The notes below the pieces were generated by a model that saw nothing but the letters and a program-made list of their open reading frames with translations, searched no databases and was not told the origin of the DNA. Positions 12,596-24,129 of a stretch of 64,000 nt of DNA are shown piece by piece. How positions within the stretch are numbered: the first letter of the stretch is position 1; each line of letters opens with the position of its first letter. Source of the stretch: Malaya genurostris (taxonomy: Eukaryota; Arthropoda; Insecta; Diptera; Culicidae); NCBI RefSeq assembly GCF_030247185.1, contig NC_080572.1, forward strand, positions 230,021,336-230,085,335. The letters are read 5' to 3'. The position numbers and the translations under genes were made by a program.

Positions 12596-13887
12596 AGGAG
12601 TGTATCGATAAGTAGTTAGCAACATTCAAACAGTTATTACTCTGAAATGGCCTAATTTTCTGCAGCGTGTTTTGCGGTGACATGTTTGTTTACATGTCAA
12701 TAACAGCTGCGCAATCGATTGGTTTCGGTACGGTTTATCGTTTCAATGATGAGTCGAATTGATCCGGAAACGCGAAAGAAAATTCTGCACACTTGGTGCT
12801 CAGAAAGTGGTGTCACGTACAATGAAATTGCAAAACGGGTAAAAGTGCACCACATCAGTGTCAAAAATATTACCGAGAAGTTCGGTAAGACCCTTTCCAT
12901 GAAGGATTTGCCCCGATCCGGTAGGAAAACGGGTCCCAGCCAGCCCGGCCGGGACTTAAGAGTGGTTGAGTACATCAGGAAAAACCCATCGGCGTCGACG
13001 CGGGATTTGGCCAAGCAGTTCAACACCAGCATCGGGATGATTCAACGGATCAAAGTTCGGAACTCCCTGAAAACGTACAAGAAACAGAAGGTGCCGAAAA
13101 AGTCTCTGGTACAGCAAGTTCAGGCCAAAACAAGAGCGCGAAAACTGTATAACCGGATTCTACAGAATAAAGACGGATGCATCCTGATCGACGACGAAAC
13201 ATACGCCAAGGAAGACTCTCGAGCGCTGCCCGGACCGCAATATTATACGAAATCGGTGTACCAGGACGACGCTGACACCACGGTGGCGATGGAAAAGTTT
13301 GGGCAGAAGGTGTTGGTCTGGCAAGCAATTTGTACCTGTGGTTTGCGGTCGTCGATTTTCTTCACGAAGGGCACAATTAACGCCAAGGTGTACGAGGAAG
13401 AATGTTTTAAGAAGATGCTGCCACTGTACAGAAAGCATAAGGCTCCTCCTCTCTTCTGGCCGGATTTGGCTTCAGCCCACTACGCCAACTCCGTTCTATA
13501 GTGGTTGTCAAATGATAATGTACAATTCGTGGAAAAGGACATCAACCTACCGAGCTGCCCGGATCTTCGGCCAATTGAAAGGTATTGGGCAATTGTCAAG
13601 CGGGACTTTCGGAAGGAAGGTACAGTGTCCCAAAACATGCAGGAGTTCTAAAAAACTGGACAGCTGCCACCAGGAAAGTCACAAAAGTAACTGTGCAGAA
13701 TTTAATGAAGAATGTCAAGTCCAAAGTGCGAGTGTTTCACTGAAACTAGGATTTTTTTCAATACAATCAGTTAAATGGATAAATATGTAATTTTTCTACA
13801 ACATATCGAAAACGAATGTCAAAATATGTTTGTTTTCGCTTTTTTATTCAATAATCAATGTTGCTAACTACTTTTCGATACACTCCT
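12596..13887 (+). mobile_element. ITmD37E (Tc1-mariner superfamily) DNA transposon, nearly full length
   Basis: The element is flanked by the TA dinucleotide on both sides (12594-12595 and 13888-13889). TIRs of about 33 bp begin AGGAGTGTATCGA and differ at only a few positions. It contains one transposase reading frame in the + direction, broken at two places. Its outer TIR sequence is shared with the element at 30363-31659, so the two belong to one family although their coding regions are well diverged. Confidence 0.92.
12749..13743 (+). pseudogene. DD37E transposase, disabled by a stop and a frameshift
   Basis: The start is set at the MSRID methionine because the related element at 31504 begins MSRIE at the same place. 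N-terminal helix-turn-helix regions cover about the first 110 residues. Catalytic residues follow in order: Asp in LIDDETY near 13186, Asp in FWPDLASAHY near 13463, and Glu in DLRPIERYW near 13575. The second Asp and the Glu are separated by 37 residues, which defines the DD37E spacing known from mosquitoes. A TAG at 13499-13501 interrupts the catalytic domain. A two-base frame change near 13650 precedes the C-terminal stretch ending RVFH with TGA at 13741. The catalytic triad is otherwise intact, so inactivation looks relatively recent. Confidence 0.9.
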
Positions 13888-13889
13888 TA

Positions 13890-15100
13890 TTTTCATGAAA
13901 GTCCACCTCTAGCATTAGGCTTATCAGCTACATTCTTGAAAACGGAATCTTGAATCTTTTTTTGCATTTCTATATCATCTGTGAGTTTAGTGATAAAGCT
14001 ATAAGCAGCTACTTAGGCAAAATTTCGTTGTTCTAGCGGTGAGCGATTATCTTTATTTTTTTTATGAAAATTCCGTAATGAATTAACTATCACGTTGATA
14101 GCATTTTTATGGAAAATGTGTGTGTCATGTCGTTTTAGATGGTAACATACTATTTACTATTTTGAGGCTTTCGCTCAATGTAAAAAGATTATGCGTTCTC
14201 ATATTTATCGTGAATATGCGGATAAAAAAGGAATTATAACTAATCGCCTTGAAATTAATGCGGATTTTGCAAAAATATGTTTAAAACAATCAATTGCAAT
14301 TCTTCTCAAACACAATTTTTGAGGGACTAAATCTTAAGATACTCAAAACTTTCACAAAAATGCGTTTTTTAACCATGCGTGTCGAAGATTCCGATGCGTT
14401 TGGGGGTTTAAGATTGTGTAATGGCACTAAGCTAATTCAGGTCAAAGAAACGTAAGACCGTTGTGTATATTTTGCATACGTGCCTATTGATGATTGACAT
14501 CTTGTGTTTTCTAACGTCTTCTGGGACATCAAACTAATGATGCTGCCATACGTCTCGTCATTCATAATGAGACAATGTGGTTTTGTCAATATCTATGTGT
14601 ACAGGTTCCATGCACGTGATTTTCCCACTGAATTCTGCCGTTCATAACGATTCGGTGCCTTTGGAAATCTGTACGTGTGTTTTTTCTTGTTTTGCCCAAA
14701 AGTTTTACTGAAATGCAGTTTTTTCCAAAAGAAATGTTTGGATTCCTCTTGAAGGCTTGAACTTGCTTGTAGTAGTTCGCTTGTGATCCTTTTTACTAAA
14801 CGGAAATCCATTTTTCCGATCAAAAACGTTCACTGCACCGATTTAAAACACGAAATACCATTCATTGTGCGATTCCCAGCTTCCTGTCGTTGACGCGATG
14901 GGAGAGATTGGGATTTTCAAGGTGCACGAGCGAAATTATTGTTCTTCCAGCTTCAGATACAATTTCATTGAAAACGGTATCTGATTTTGCAGTCGCTTAC
15001 ATAAAATTATCGATTTCGTTTAAAATAGTGAACGGGGTTTAACAATCTATAGTTTGTTGGAAACCATAATGAATCAAAATTTCTAGTTGTACAATATTTA
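13890..15100. other. Unassigned AT-rich DNA
   Basis: No gene was recognised. The minus-strand ORF at 14593-14823 has no recognisable domain. Confidence 0.4.
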
Positions 15101-15991
15101 ATAGGTCAACTTTGACAGGTATTGTAAAAAAACCGAATTTTAGAATTTACAGTCTACAAATCTCAAAACCTTGATCAAAAACTTTCCGGAATTTATTCAG
15201 AAAATAAAAATACAAGATTTCTCATCAAAATTGATACTATCCCCTTCAAAGTACTCCCCATCGACTGCAACACACTTATGCCAGCGCTTGATCCAATCCT
15301 CGAAACATTTTTTTTATATTCAGTTTTCGGTATTGCCATCAGAGCCATCAGTGATTTTTTGCATTCCAAGGAGCGGTTTCATGAGTTGACCGAATAGGAA
15401 AAAGTCGCAGGGAGCCAAATCAGGAGAATTCGGTGGTTACTAAATGGTTTTTCTTTTCGTTTGTAGCCAAATGTTCACGGATAACGATGGCATTGTGTGA
15501 TGGTGCGTTATCGTGGTTCAAGATCCATGAGTTGTTTGCCCACAAATCTGGTCTTTTTCGGTGAATTGCTTCAAGCAAACGTCTCATAACGCCCAAATAA
15601 TACTCTTTGTTAATCGTCTGACCTTGTGGAAGGAATTCATGATACACCATACTCTTGTAATGAATAAAAACTGTGAGCATTCTTTATCGACTGAAAACGA
15701 CATGGTTTTTTCGGTCGTGGATCATTCGGTGTACGCCACTGACTGTTTTCTTCAGAGTATCGTTACCGGAACACTCTTTTAACATTTGCAATATCGTCGA
15801 GTCATTGAAACCGTTTTAACACAACATTTAATGTATACTCGTTGTTGCAAATTCAATTCCATTTTGAAAATTGTACAAAATCGAGGACACGAACAATCGG
15901 AGATGTACTCAATACAGCGTAACTTCTACAAATGTCCAGGTATCAAGCTGAAAATTTTACAGAATATCAATGACAGATGTGACAACCTAAA
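15101..15991 (-). mobile_element. Mariner-like element (DD34D type), internally deleted relic
   Basis: Read on the minus strand, the transposase start MELNLQQRVYIKCCVK appears near 15866. After a large internal deletion come FLPQGQTINKEYYL, the second catalytic Asp in LNHDNAPSH near 15520, and the third in NSPDLAPCDFFLF near 15412. The C-terminus DWIKRWHKCVAVDGEYFEGD ends near 15240. Stops and frameshifts occur after EKKN and after NTEN. Outer ends of about 22 bp (left near 15103, right near 15985) resemble each other inverted. A 5' fragment of the same family lies at 43338-43520. Confidence 0.85.
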
Positions 15992-18117
15992 AAAAAATAA
16001 TCGGGTGACTAAATGCGTCACACGGTGGTGATTTCGGGAACTTTATGATGGCTTATAGCCTCTTTGCGTGCTACTGAATGTTATCAGGATGTAAGAATCC
16101 CCTGCAGATATTTTTTCAAGGCGATGAGATTTCCAGTCAAAACTAAAGCACTCGATGAGAATGATCGGAACACCAAAACTTTGCTAGTTCTGAAATTGTT
16201 GTAAATTTTGTTAATAAATTTCAAAGATAATTCTCATGAGTCATGAGAAATGGCAAAGAAGTTTTAGAAAATGGAACTGATATCTCATGCAAATTGTTTC
16301 AAATCTGCTCTAAGTACTCTTACTGTACTAGTTTTGTTAGCACAGAACTACAACCACGATCCGTCAAACATCAAAGAACATCAACAAATTTTGCATTTGA
16401 TTCGGTGACACCACGGTATCCGTACTGACAGGTGAGCCATTCCGCCCGTTCCAAGATATATGTCCTCAAATTAGAGACACCTACTGAGCGTAGACAGATC
16501 CCTGCGTGCCGAAAAGACATTCATCATCGAGGTGCGGCGTTATTTTTCACGAACCGGAGCAAAGTGTCAACAAAATTCATCTTACCACTATTCGAGTCTG
16601 GTCTGAGTCGCGTGCGTGTGTGGGATGCCACCTCGAAGCCATCCTGTTTCACTATTTAGAGTAGAGCGGCAGAAAAAAAAACCTACACAAAAACGCCTTC
16701 GCATGGAAAATGCCTCCAGCATGAATTTTCTCTATGCACCCACAAAGTGCAACATGCGGGCAACGATGCTGAATCGTGTCTGTTTTCCACCGTTCGCAAT
16801 CGTTCGTGGCCGCGATCAAAAGCGAAGCCACACACTCTCTCTCTGTACCACCACCACGGCAATGCAGGAGTGCAAGATGCAAAAAAATAACAAAACATTA
16901 GAATTTAGGGATTCCACATTTAAATTCTTCGACTAGAAAGTTGGTTTTAATGATGTGTCATTGTGCAGTTGTCTGAAAACGGTTTCAGAAATTTTCAAGT
17001 ACCATTCCAACTTAATCATTTCAAAATCAAGATCATTTTAATTAAAACTTCATGACCACCCCGCGGACGCCATTACTAGGACACATCTGCTGATTCCGAC
17101 GGCGAAGAGAGCGTCCCCACACTAGGAACGTTCGAAGCAGAAATAATCCTCAGCACGAGAGCATATCTGGATTCCTTAGTGTCCAGGTCCACCGTACCCA
17201 CACTGCGCAACAGGCAACAACAGAAAAGACGATCAGGCGAGATCGTGCTAGATCGGGAAAAGATCGCGTTGATCCGCGTGCGCACAAACGAAAGTGTAGC
17301 ATGTTTTGCTTTGTTTGCGTATTTGGTGGTGTTATGAGTACGTTTGTGTGTATGTGGTGTAAGTAAACAACTCAACTGCTGAGATGGGCTTGGCTCTGCG
17401 CATGTCCTTTACTTGCGATGCCGGTAGCGCACCACCATCTGTTTTTAGGGTAACCATGTGAGTATTTTTTAGGTTTTTTTTCTTCTTTGTTATTGGTTGC
17501 ATAGTGTGTTAAAATGTTGAATACGTGGCGAGCAGTTTCGATTAGTTAGATCTGTTTGACAGAAAGGTTACATACAGAGAGCGGGTTGGGATTTTATCGA
17601 AACTAATGTCTTCGTTTAGGCTCTGAGATGCGATATCACAACAAAACCAGTGCGAAGTTTCGTTACAACGACACAGAGTAAATTCTTTTATTTCTTCTCA
17701 TTTTTAGCCAATGCATCGAAGAAATATCAGATTTCGCTCTCATCAATTGTTCCAAAGTATGAGAGAAATCGTGGAGCTGAGATGACAGTTACCCTTAATT
17801 TCTTTTGAACTAGATTGCGAATAGATCTCAATATATTTCAGAAAAGGTTTCAATAACGCTTAATAATATACTTTAATATACTTTTTGTTTGAGAAAATAG
17901 ACGGTCTCACTTTCAACCAGCGACGATTATGCCTCGATTGGGTAACATATCGATTTTTCATTGTCGCTGTTGTTATCATCATAGGTATTCCTTCGAACTT
18001 ATTTATGTTGTTATTATTTATTCATGAGTATTTCGAAGTGGAACACATTTTTGTTTCCTCTATGAGGGTACGCTAATTACGGTCTCTAACTCGGCCAATT
18101 CTGTATTCATTAGAAAT
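15992..18117. other. Gene-free stretch with a GC-richer island at about 16430-17450
   Basis: The interval 16430-17450 is noticeably richer in G+C than its flanks and has several overlapping ORFs on both strands, none with a recognisable domain. It shows no transposon hallmarks. It could be an upstream or intronic regulatory block of the scratch gene, but nothing in the sequence proves this. A 63-residue ORF at 17885-18076 has one strongly hydrophobic segment and no other support. Confidence 0.35.
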
Positions 18118-18138
18118 ATTATTATTTCATTTTATTTT

Positions 18139-18240
18139 TCTTCGCGTTTCACCTTCGGATCATCAGTGCATGGAGCAGTTAAAATTTCACTGCCATCTCA
18201 GCCTGGCAGTTCAATTTAAATCGATAAGCAGACAAAGCAG
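18139..18240 (+). repeat. Fold-back repeat of the GACGAAACG family, degenerate
   Basis: It carries GCGTTTCACCTTCGG, ATCAGTGC and two GCAGTT-type blocks in inverted arrangement, the same order as in the better preserved copy at 25891-26007. Confidence 0.5.
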
Positions 18241-18645
18241 CAAAGTTTACACAATTTTTGTTATACTTTTTATTTTTTTTAAAATTAAATGTTAATTCAG
18301 TTTTATTTGCGTACAAGCTTCATGTGGCTGATTGAACGATTTTTTTATTGGAAAAAAATATTTCATAGGATCTCGTTGTCATCCTTTCTGTTTGGGGAGA
18401 AGAGCATCCATTTTCATCCAGCGAGGTTTAAGGGGTACTTGGTACGCGGTTCGTCTTATCATCCATTGCTTCATCGTCAGTGTTATTTTTGTCATTTTTT
18501 CAAAAACTATTAGTGTGAGTGGTTCACATTTTCTTTCCATTCTCATTGTTGCTCGTAGTTTTGTGCTCGTTGATAGTTGCTGTGGGTGCATTTCTTTGTA
18601 CAATGTTACCGTTGTTGAACGGTTGTCCGTGTCTTTGGTTGAAGA

Positions 18646-19737
18646 CAGGCACGTACCCAGAGGGGGGGAGGGGGGGTCCGAGTGGCTCTGGTCCCTCCCG
18701 AAGTCAGAAACAGAAACAAAAAAAAAATGTTTGATACGAAGCGAACAGTGTCAAAACTAATTAAAATGAAAATAAATACAGGGTAAAATAAACTACAATA
18801 ATAATAAGACACTTAATTGTTCTGGATGGCTGGAAAGAGAAAGTGCACGAGCTAACCATAGTTGGGCAAGATTCTGCAAATGAGAAAAATATTCTGCCGC
18901 TGGATCTCGCACATACTTTATTTAAACTAAAAAGATGAACGCAAGTGTACTTTGAGTACATGTTTGACTGAATTCATTATTATACGCCAGAGAAATAAAT
19001 GATTACTCGACAATGGACTGAAGTCGTTGCGGCACGACTGCTTGGAAGGGAGGCTCAACGGGTCGGAAAGATCATGATGCCGGTTTTCTGGGATTGTCAT
19101 AGTATACTTTTGTATTACTAAAGTGATTAAAAACGTAAAGCGAAATCGCTGTGAAAGGGCCTTATATGAAGCACATGAGCATCATTATCATAGTTAAAAT
19201 CAACGGTTTAATGCTCCAATTACTGGTGGATGGGTACACCTAGTTCACCTGTTTTGGCCTCCTAGAGCTGTTATCTATTCACAGACCTGGAGTCATCTCT
19301 GAGAAATCGATGTGAATTTCGTTTCAGAATTTTAAACCGCTACTTCCGGCACCTGATATCGCAATCTGTACAGCTAAAGTAAGTTTGTATGGCCATCAAC
19401 TAATATGACCTACACATTTAGAAGATACTTTCCGTTCTCCACGAATCGAAGTAAGGGAGCTATCTCTAGAAATGGACATGGAAAAGGTCTTAGACATATG
19501 GTATTGAAATGGCATGACAGTAAACGTTAAGAAATGTAATACAATAACCTTCTCTCGATCACAGTCACAAATTTTATTTAAATACCTAATAATGATAGTT
19601 CCAGTGTAAAAGTATAAGGTGTATGTTAAAAACGTCGGTAAATGACGCACCATAAATTATCTACTTAAGCAATTTTAAGTAACATTATTTTTTCATCTTA
19701 GGGTCCCTCCCGGAACGAAATGCTGGGTACGGGCCTG
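18646..19737. mobile_element. hAT-like element, CCCGTACCCAG family, long copy B
   Basis: This 1092-bp element has ends CAGGCACGTACCCAG and (inverted) CAGGCCCGTACCCAG. It is flanked by the perfect 8-bp direct repeat GTTGAAGA at 18638-18645 and 19738-19745. Near its right side, 19472-19650 translates as a decayed Jockey-like reverse transcriptase piece (NGMTVNVKKCNTITFSRS after a TGA). The short copies A and C keep the outer parts of this piece, joined by the same kind of deletion. No hAT transposase is present. Confidence 0.8.
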
Positions 19738-19745
19738 GTTGAAGA

Positions 19746-20920
19746 TGTCCTTTTCGCCATTTCAGGTCACAGTTCACCATAGTTAGTAATTTTTTCACAA
19801 AACTGACATGTAACTAGCTGATTCTCGTAGGTAACCAACGATTTTCAAGGATACCGGAAAAAAATCCGCGTAGGAGTTATATCCTTTGATGTCTCTGACG
19901 TAAACGAGTGACGGCTTGAAGCACTGGTGAGCCGAAACGCAATGGAAAATGAAATGAAATATGTGCTTTTTGCTTACTTACCGTTTACTTCGTCACCAAA
20001 AACCCCTGAATATTAATTATTCGACTACTACTACTACCACTACTACTAGTAGAGAATTTATCACAATAAACAAAAATATATATTTTAAACAATCAGGGAT
20101 TGAAATATTATTTAAAAGCGATTCACCGTTCAAAGAAGAAGTGAAACAATGAAAAAATCTGTCTTATGAACATAAAAGCATTCGCATTACTGTGCCAGTC
20201 TCCGAAAATATTCGTGGTTCATAGATTCTTCGAATATTTACACAACAAAAACTTTATGTGGTGAATAATGCGCAATCGACTTCATAAGTTTTAAATCATT
20301 CTTATGTAATAATTCACATTCATTATAATGCATTACGATAACAGATATTTGATTGTAGTCTATTATTGAGAACTTTTCATAGACTAATCGTTTAGTTGTT
20401 TTATACAATCGGGATTGCGGGGAGTGGCATGATGGTATGAACGGACTATTACGAGTAAGTATTGCTCTAGTTTAGTGAGTCTCAAAATGAAACCTGATCT
20501 GAAAACGCTGAAAAAACATTAAAACAACATATTTAGTAAGAAGATATGTGTGCTAGATCAATAAAATTGCGGAAATGGTTCTAGTGGAACAATTTTACTG
20601 CTTACAAATCGCCATATTCGAAAAACGAGATAAGGGATGCGGACAAATTGAATTCACCACATTCCAGACGACATATTGCATTAGAAAACCAAATACAAAA
20701 TTCATAAAAGCCTGTGAAGTCAAGAAAACTACAAACAATAACTAAGCGAAACACTTTCAATAAAAGCACCGCTAACGAATCACCACATCAGAATAAACGA
20801 TGAGAAATGCGTATTACTTGAGCTCACCACCTCAACCTGTAGTGTTGATGAACGAGAAATAATATGAAAGTAAAAAATATTTTTTCCGGAGCTCGAAAGA
20901 ATAGATAAGAAAAAATTCTT
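19746..20920. other. Unassigned AT-rich DNA with an ACT microsatellite
   Basis: No gene was recognised. A short imperfect (ACT)n run lies at about 20024-20049. Confidence 0.4.
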
Positions 20921-20924
20921 TACG

Positions 20925-21003
20925 TTTCGTCTTAGACTCGTCAGTGCGGAGCAGTTCAAATTGAACTGATTACTGCAAATTTAAACAGAAGTTAAAGCAC
21001 TTT
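20925..21003 (+). repeat. Fold-back repeat of the GACGAAACG family, partial
   Basis: TACGTTTCGTCTTAGACTC is followed by TCAGTGC, GCAGTTCAAATTGAACTG and then decay, matching the left half of the copy at 25891-26007. Confidence 0.6.
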
Positions 21004-21225
21004 GTTGAACGAAGCGATAGTGTAGTGAAAAAGTGTTCTGGTAACTGAAAAAAAATCTTGCAATTGTGGCCTTTTACAACATAGAAGCAGGAATCCAGTT
21101 GATCTACTGTTGGTTACATTTGGTTGCCGTCGGATTCCTCACAGCCTCTCTTTACTAAATGTATCTCCTTTTGGACTCCAACCTCTTAAGACAAGTATGA
21201 AGATAGCAGATAATCTATTATAATA

Positions 21226-22150
21226 AAGGGTGATTTTTTAAGAGCTTGAGAACTTTTTTAAACAATAAAACGCATAAAATTTGCAAAATCTCATCGGTTC
21301 TTTATTTTAAACGTTAGATTGGTACATGACATTTACTTTTTGAAGATAATTTCATTTAAATGTTGACCGCGGCTGCGTCTTAGGTGGTCCATTCGGAAAG
21401 TCCAATTTTGGGCAACTTTTTCGAGCATTTCGGCCGGAATAGCCCGAATTTCTTCGGAAATGTTGTCTTCCAAAGCTGGAATAGTTACTGGCTTATTTCT
21501 GTAGACTTTAGACTTGACGTAGCCCCACAAAAAATAGTCTAAAGGCGTCAAATCGCATGATCTTGGTGGCCAACTTACCGGTCCGTTTCTTGAGATGAAT
21601 TGTTCTCCGAAGTTTTCCCTCAAAATGGCCATAGAATCGCGAGCTGTGTGGCATGTAGCGCCATCTTGTTGAAACCACATGTCAACCAAGTTCAGTTCTT
21701 CCATTTTTGGCAACAAAAAGTTTGTTAGCATCGAACGATAGCGATCGCCATTCACTGTAACGTTGCGTCCAACAGCATCTTTGAAAAAATACGGTCCAAT
21801 GATTCCACCAGCGTACAAACCACACCAAACAGTGCATTTTTCGGGATGCATGGGCAGTTCTTGAACGGCTTCTGGTTGCTCTTCACTCCAAATGCGGCAA
21901 TTTTGCTTATTTACGTAGCCATTCAACCAGAAATGAGCCTCAACGCTGAACAAAATTTGTCGATAAAAAAGCGGATTTTCCGAATGGACCACCTAAGACG
22001 CAGCCGCGGTCAACATTTAAATGAAATTATCTTCAAAAAGTAAATGTCATGTACCAATCTAACGTTTAAAATAACGAACCGATGAGATTTTGCAAATTTT
22101 ATGCGTTTTATTGTTTAAAAAAGTTCTCAAGCTCTTAAAAAATCACCCTT
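21226..22150 (-). mobile_element. DD41D-spaced Tc1-mariner element with 174-bp terminal inverted repeats
   Basis: TA flanks both ends (21224-21225 and 22151-22152). The left arm 21226-21399 and right arm 21977-22150 are inverted copies with a single mismatch noticed (near 21301). Each arm includes the last ~21 codons of the transposase (FRMDHLRRSRGQHLNEIIFK). The C-terminal coding end therefore occurs twice, once on each strand, while the N-terminal half of the gene is missing. The structure reads as a deletion/inversion derivative in which the 5' half was replaced by an inverted copy of the 3' end. Confidence 0.88.
21333..21992 (-). pseudogene. C-terminal part of a Tc1-mariner transposase (DD41D spacing)
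   Basis: The 219-residue frame covers only the catalytic domain and C-terminus. It includes WLNGYVNKQNCRIWSE, then the second catalytic Asp in WFQQDGATCH and the third in DLTPLDYFLWGY, with 41 residues between them. The N-terminal DNA-binding domains and the region of the first catalytic Asp are absent. The first methionine lies in the inverted-repeat junction, so this is not a natural start. It encodes no active enzyme. Confidence 0.85.
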
Positions 22151-22152
22151 TA

Positions 22153-22600
22153 TAATAAATAATTAATAAAAAACACTCGCTGCTGTAGATTGTTTAATGA
22201 CACTCAGTTCGGAAGATTATTTCGTTGATGGTACCAATCGTGATATCTGTTGGCTCATCTTACCACAACTTCAAAAGGCTTGCCAAATCTTTTGTGATGC
22301 AATACTGTCATTGTAATCATTGCACTCTTAGTTAATTTCCGTAGAATTTTTACCAACTCACAAAAAAATTTTTGTTCTTGAACTAGCTATAGCAATTTAG
22401 AACTAAACCTGGTAATTTGGAATTAATCAATTTAACCACTTAACACTAAAAGGAAATATTTCTCCTTTTTATGATAATCGTTATCGATTCTTCAATTATT
22501 ATTAAATCGATTTTTTAACTGAATGTTGAAAAAGTTAATGTCTTTTTATGTGCCTAATTCTCGCCATTTGCGGGAGGTTTACTTTTCTGTTACAATTCGA
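22153..22600. other. Unassigned AT-rich DNA
   Basis: It lies between two transposon remnants and nothing was recognised in it. Confidence 0.4.
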
Positions 22601-22611
22601 AAAAAAAAAAT

Positions 22612-23245
22612 GCAGCTGAAGCGCATCGAATGCTCTCAGAAACTTACGATGATGTTGCTCTGAGTAAAAAAACGTGTCGGGAGTGGTTTCAATGTTTCAA
22701 AAATGGTGATTTCGATGTCGAAGACAAACATGATGGTGGAAGAGAAGAAACCTTCAAAGATGAACAACTAGAAGCATTGCTTGAAGAAGAGCTCTTGAAA
22801 CCGGATGAAACCATCACAGGAGATCGCTACCGAACGCAACTGATGCGCCTTAGTCGCGCGCTAAAAGAAAAGCGGCCACAGTATCAAGAGCGACATGGCA
22901 AAGTCATTCTCCAACACGAAAATGCTCGGCCTCACGTCGCAAAAGTGGTCAAAAAGTATCTAGAAACGCTGAAATGGGAAGTCTTGCCCCACCCGCCGTA
23001 TTTCCCAGATGTCGCTTCTTCTGACTTGCACCTATTCCGTTCGATGGCACACGGCCTGGCAGATCACCGAAGAGTTGGAAAAATTGATTGCTTCATGGAT
23101 AGCGTCAAAAAAGGACTCCTTTTTTCGAGTCGGGATCCGAAAATTTCCGGAAAGATGGGAGAAAGTTGTCGCTAGCGACGGACAATACTTTGAATAATAC
23201 ATCTGTAAGCACTTTTTCGCAATAAAGCTTCAAATTTTGGAAAAA
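22612..23245 (+). pseudogene. Mariner transposase relic with internal deletion (DD34D type)
   Basis: The frame holds the mariner N-terminal helix-turn-helix (AHRMLSETYDDVALSKKTC, then FQCFKNGDFDVEDK). It jumps directly from LEALLEEE to LLKPDETITGDRYRTQLM, so the middle third, including the first catalytic Asp, is deleted. The second catalytic position reads LQHENARPHV, with Glu instead of Asp. The third is in PDVASSDLHLF. A frameshift near 23070 moves the C-terminus (WIASKKDSFF, ERWEKVVASDGQYFE) to another frame ending at 23197. GTACACCTGAT near 23268 resembles a mariner end. It is dead, and the flanking TIR on the left was not found. Confidence 0.88.
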
Positions 23246-23269
23246 AACGGCGGAAGCAAAGTTGTACAC

Positions 23270-24095
23270 CTGATAATGCAATCTGATTCACAGTATGCGT
23301 GATCATGCTCATCACCTCACCTCTCGCAAAAATTTAGAGAGTGTGCTACAATTTAAGGTTTATTTTCTGAAGGCTTTTGTTTAGAAGCAACAATTTCATC
23401 ATTTTAAAATAAATTTGAAAATTTCCTTAGACTATCCGATTTTCATAAAAGTTCTCGCATCTTCAAACCATTTTCTGAAGTTTTCACTCTTACTTCAACT
23501 GAACAATTCGTTTCTTTCCGATACTAACAAGAGAATAGTTAGTTTGATTAGAATCTAAAAATTCTGACATCGCGAAAAATAAAATTCTATTTCTAAAATC
23601 TATTCTTTGGGTAACATAGAAAATATGTTTTGAAAATGCATGGAAACTGTTTCTGAACTGTCAAAACAAATTTGTACACTAACCTATTTAATTTTCTAGT
23701 ATTTAACATAGGAGAAATGAAAAATTTTTATTCACTGCTTCAGGATAAAATCTTACCAGTGTTTAAAAACAAACCAATTTGAAAGCAAAAGCTGAAACCG
23801 ATTAGATTACTAAATAATTAAAATATCGATACCATAAAAACACTAAAGTATTTCATTCATTTTTAAAGTGCCCGTTTTCACCGCCGTTCCCCTATATGCG
23901 TTCTGTTACAATATAAAAAATATCTTCGCGGCAGGAGCCTTCATCAAGGAGAGCATGGGATGGTGTTTTTTTCATCCTTCTTTCGTGCGATATCCAGCGC
24001 TGCAATTGCTACAACACATGTAAGCTAATTCTCCGCGATCGGAGTGAGAAAAAAATCGGAAAACAAATCCAAGTAGTGTTCGCTGTGGAGGTACA
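23270..24095. other. Unassigned DNA
   Basis: No gene was recognised. The sequence becomes GC-richer toward 24000. Confidence 0.4.
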
Positions 24096-24099
24096 GCGA

Positions 24100-24128
24100 C
24101 TGTCTGTCTGTCTGTCTGTCTGTCTGTC
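24100..24128 (+). repeat. (CTGT)n tetranucleotide microsatellite
   Basis: About seven uninterrupted copies of CTGT. The ORF across it is a low-complexity artefact. Confidence 0.95.
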
Positions 24129-24129
24129 C

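Noticed and set aside
17885..18076. Short ORF with a hydrophobic segment resembling a first transmembrane helix of a receptor
   Set aside because: There is only one hydrophobic stretch, no further exons or family motif nearby, and AT-rich sequence readily gives such ORFs.
18332..18760. 142-residue ORF running into the hAT-like copy B
   Set aside because: It crosses the transposon end, has competing ORFs in other frames and on the other strand, and no domain.
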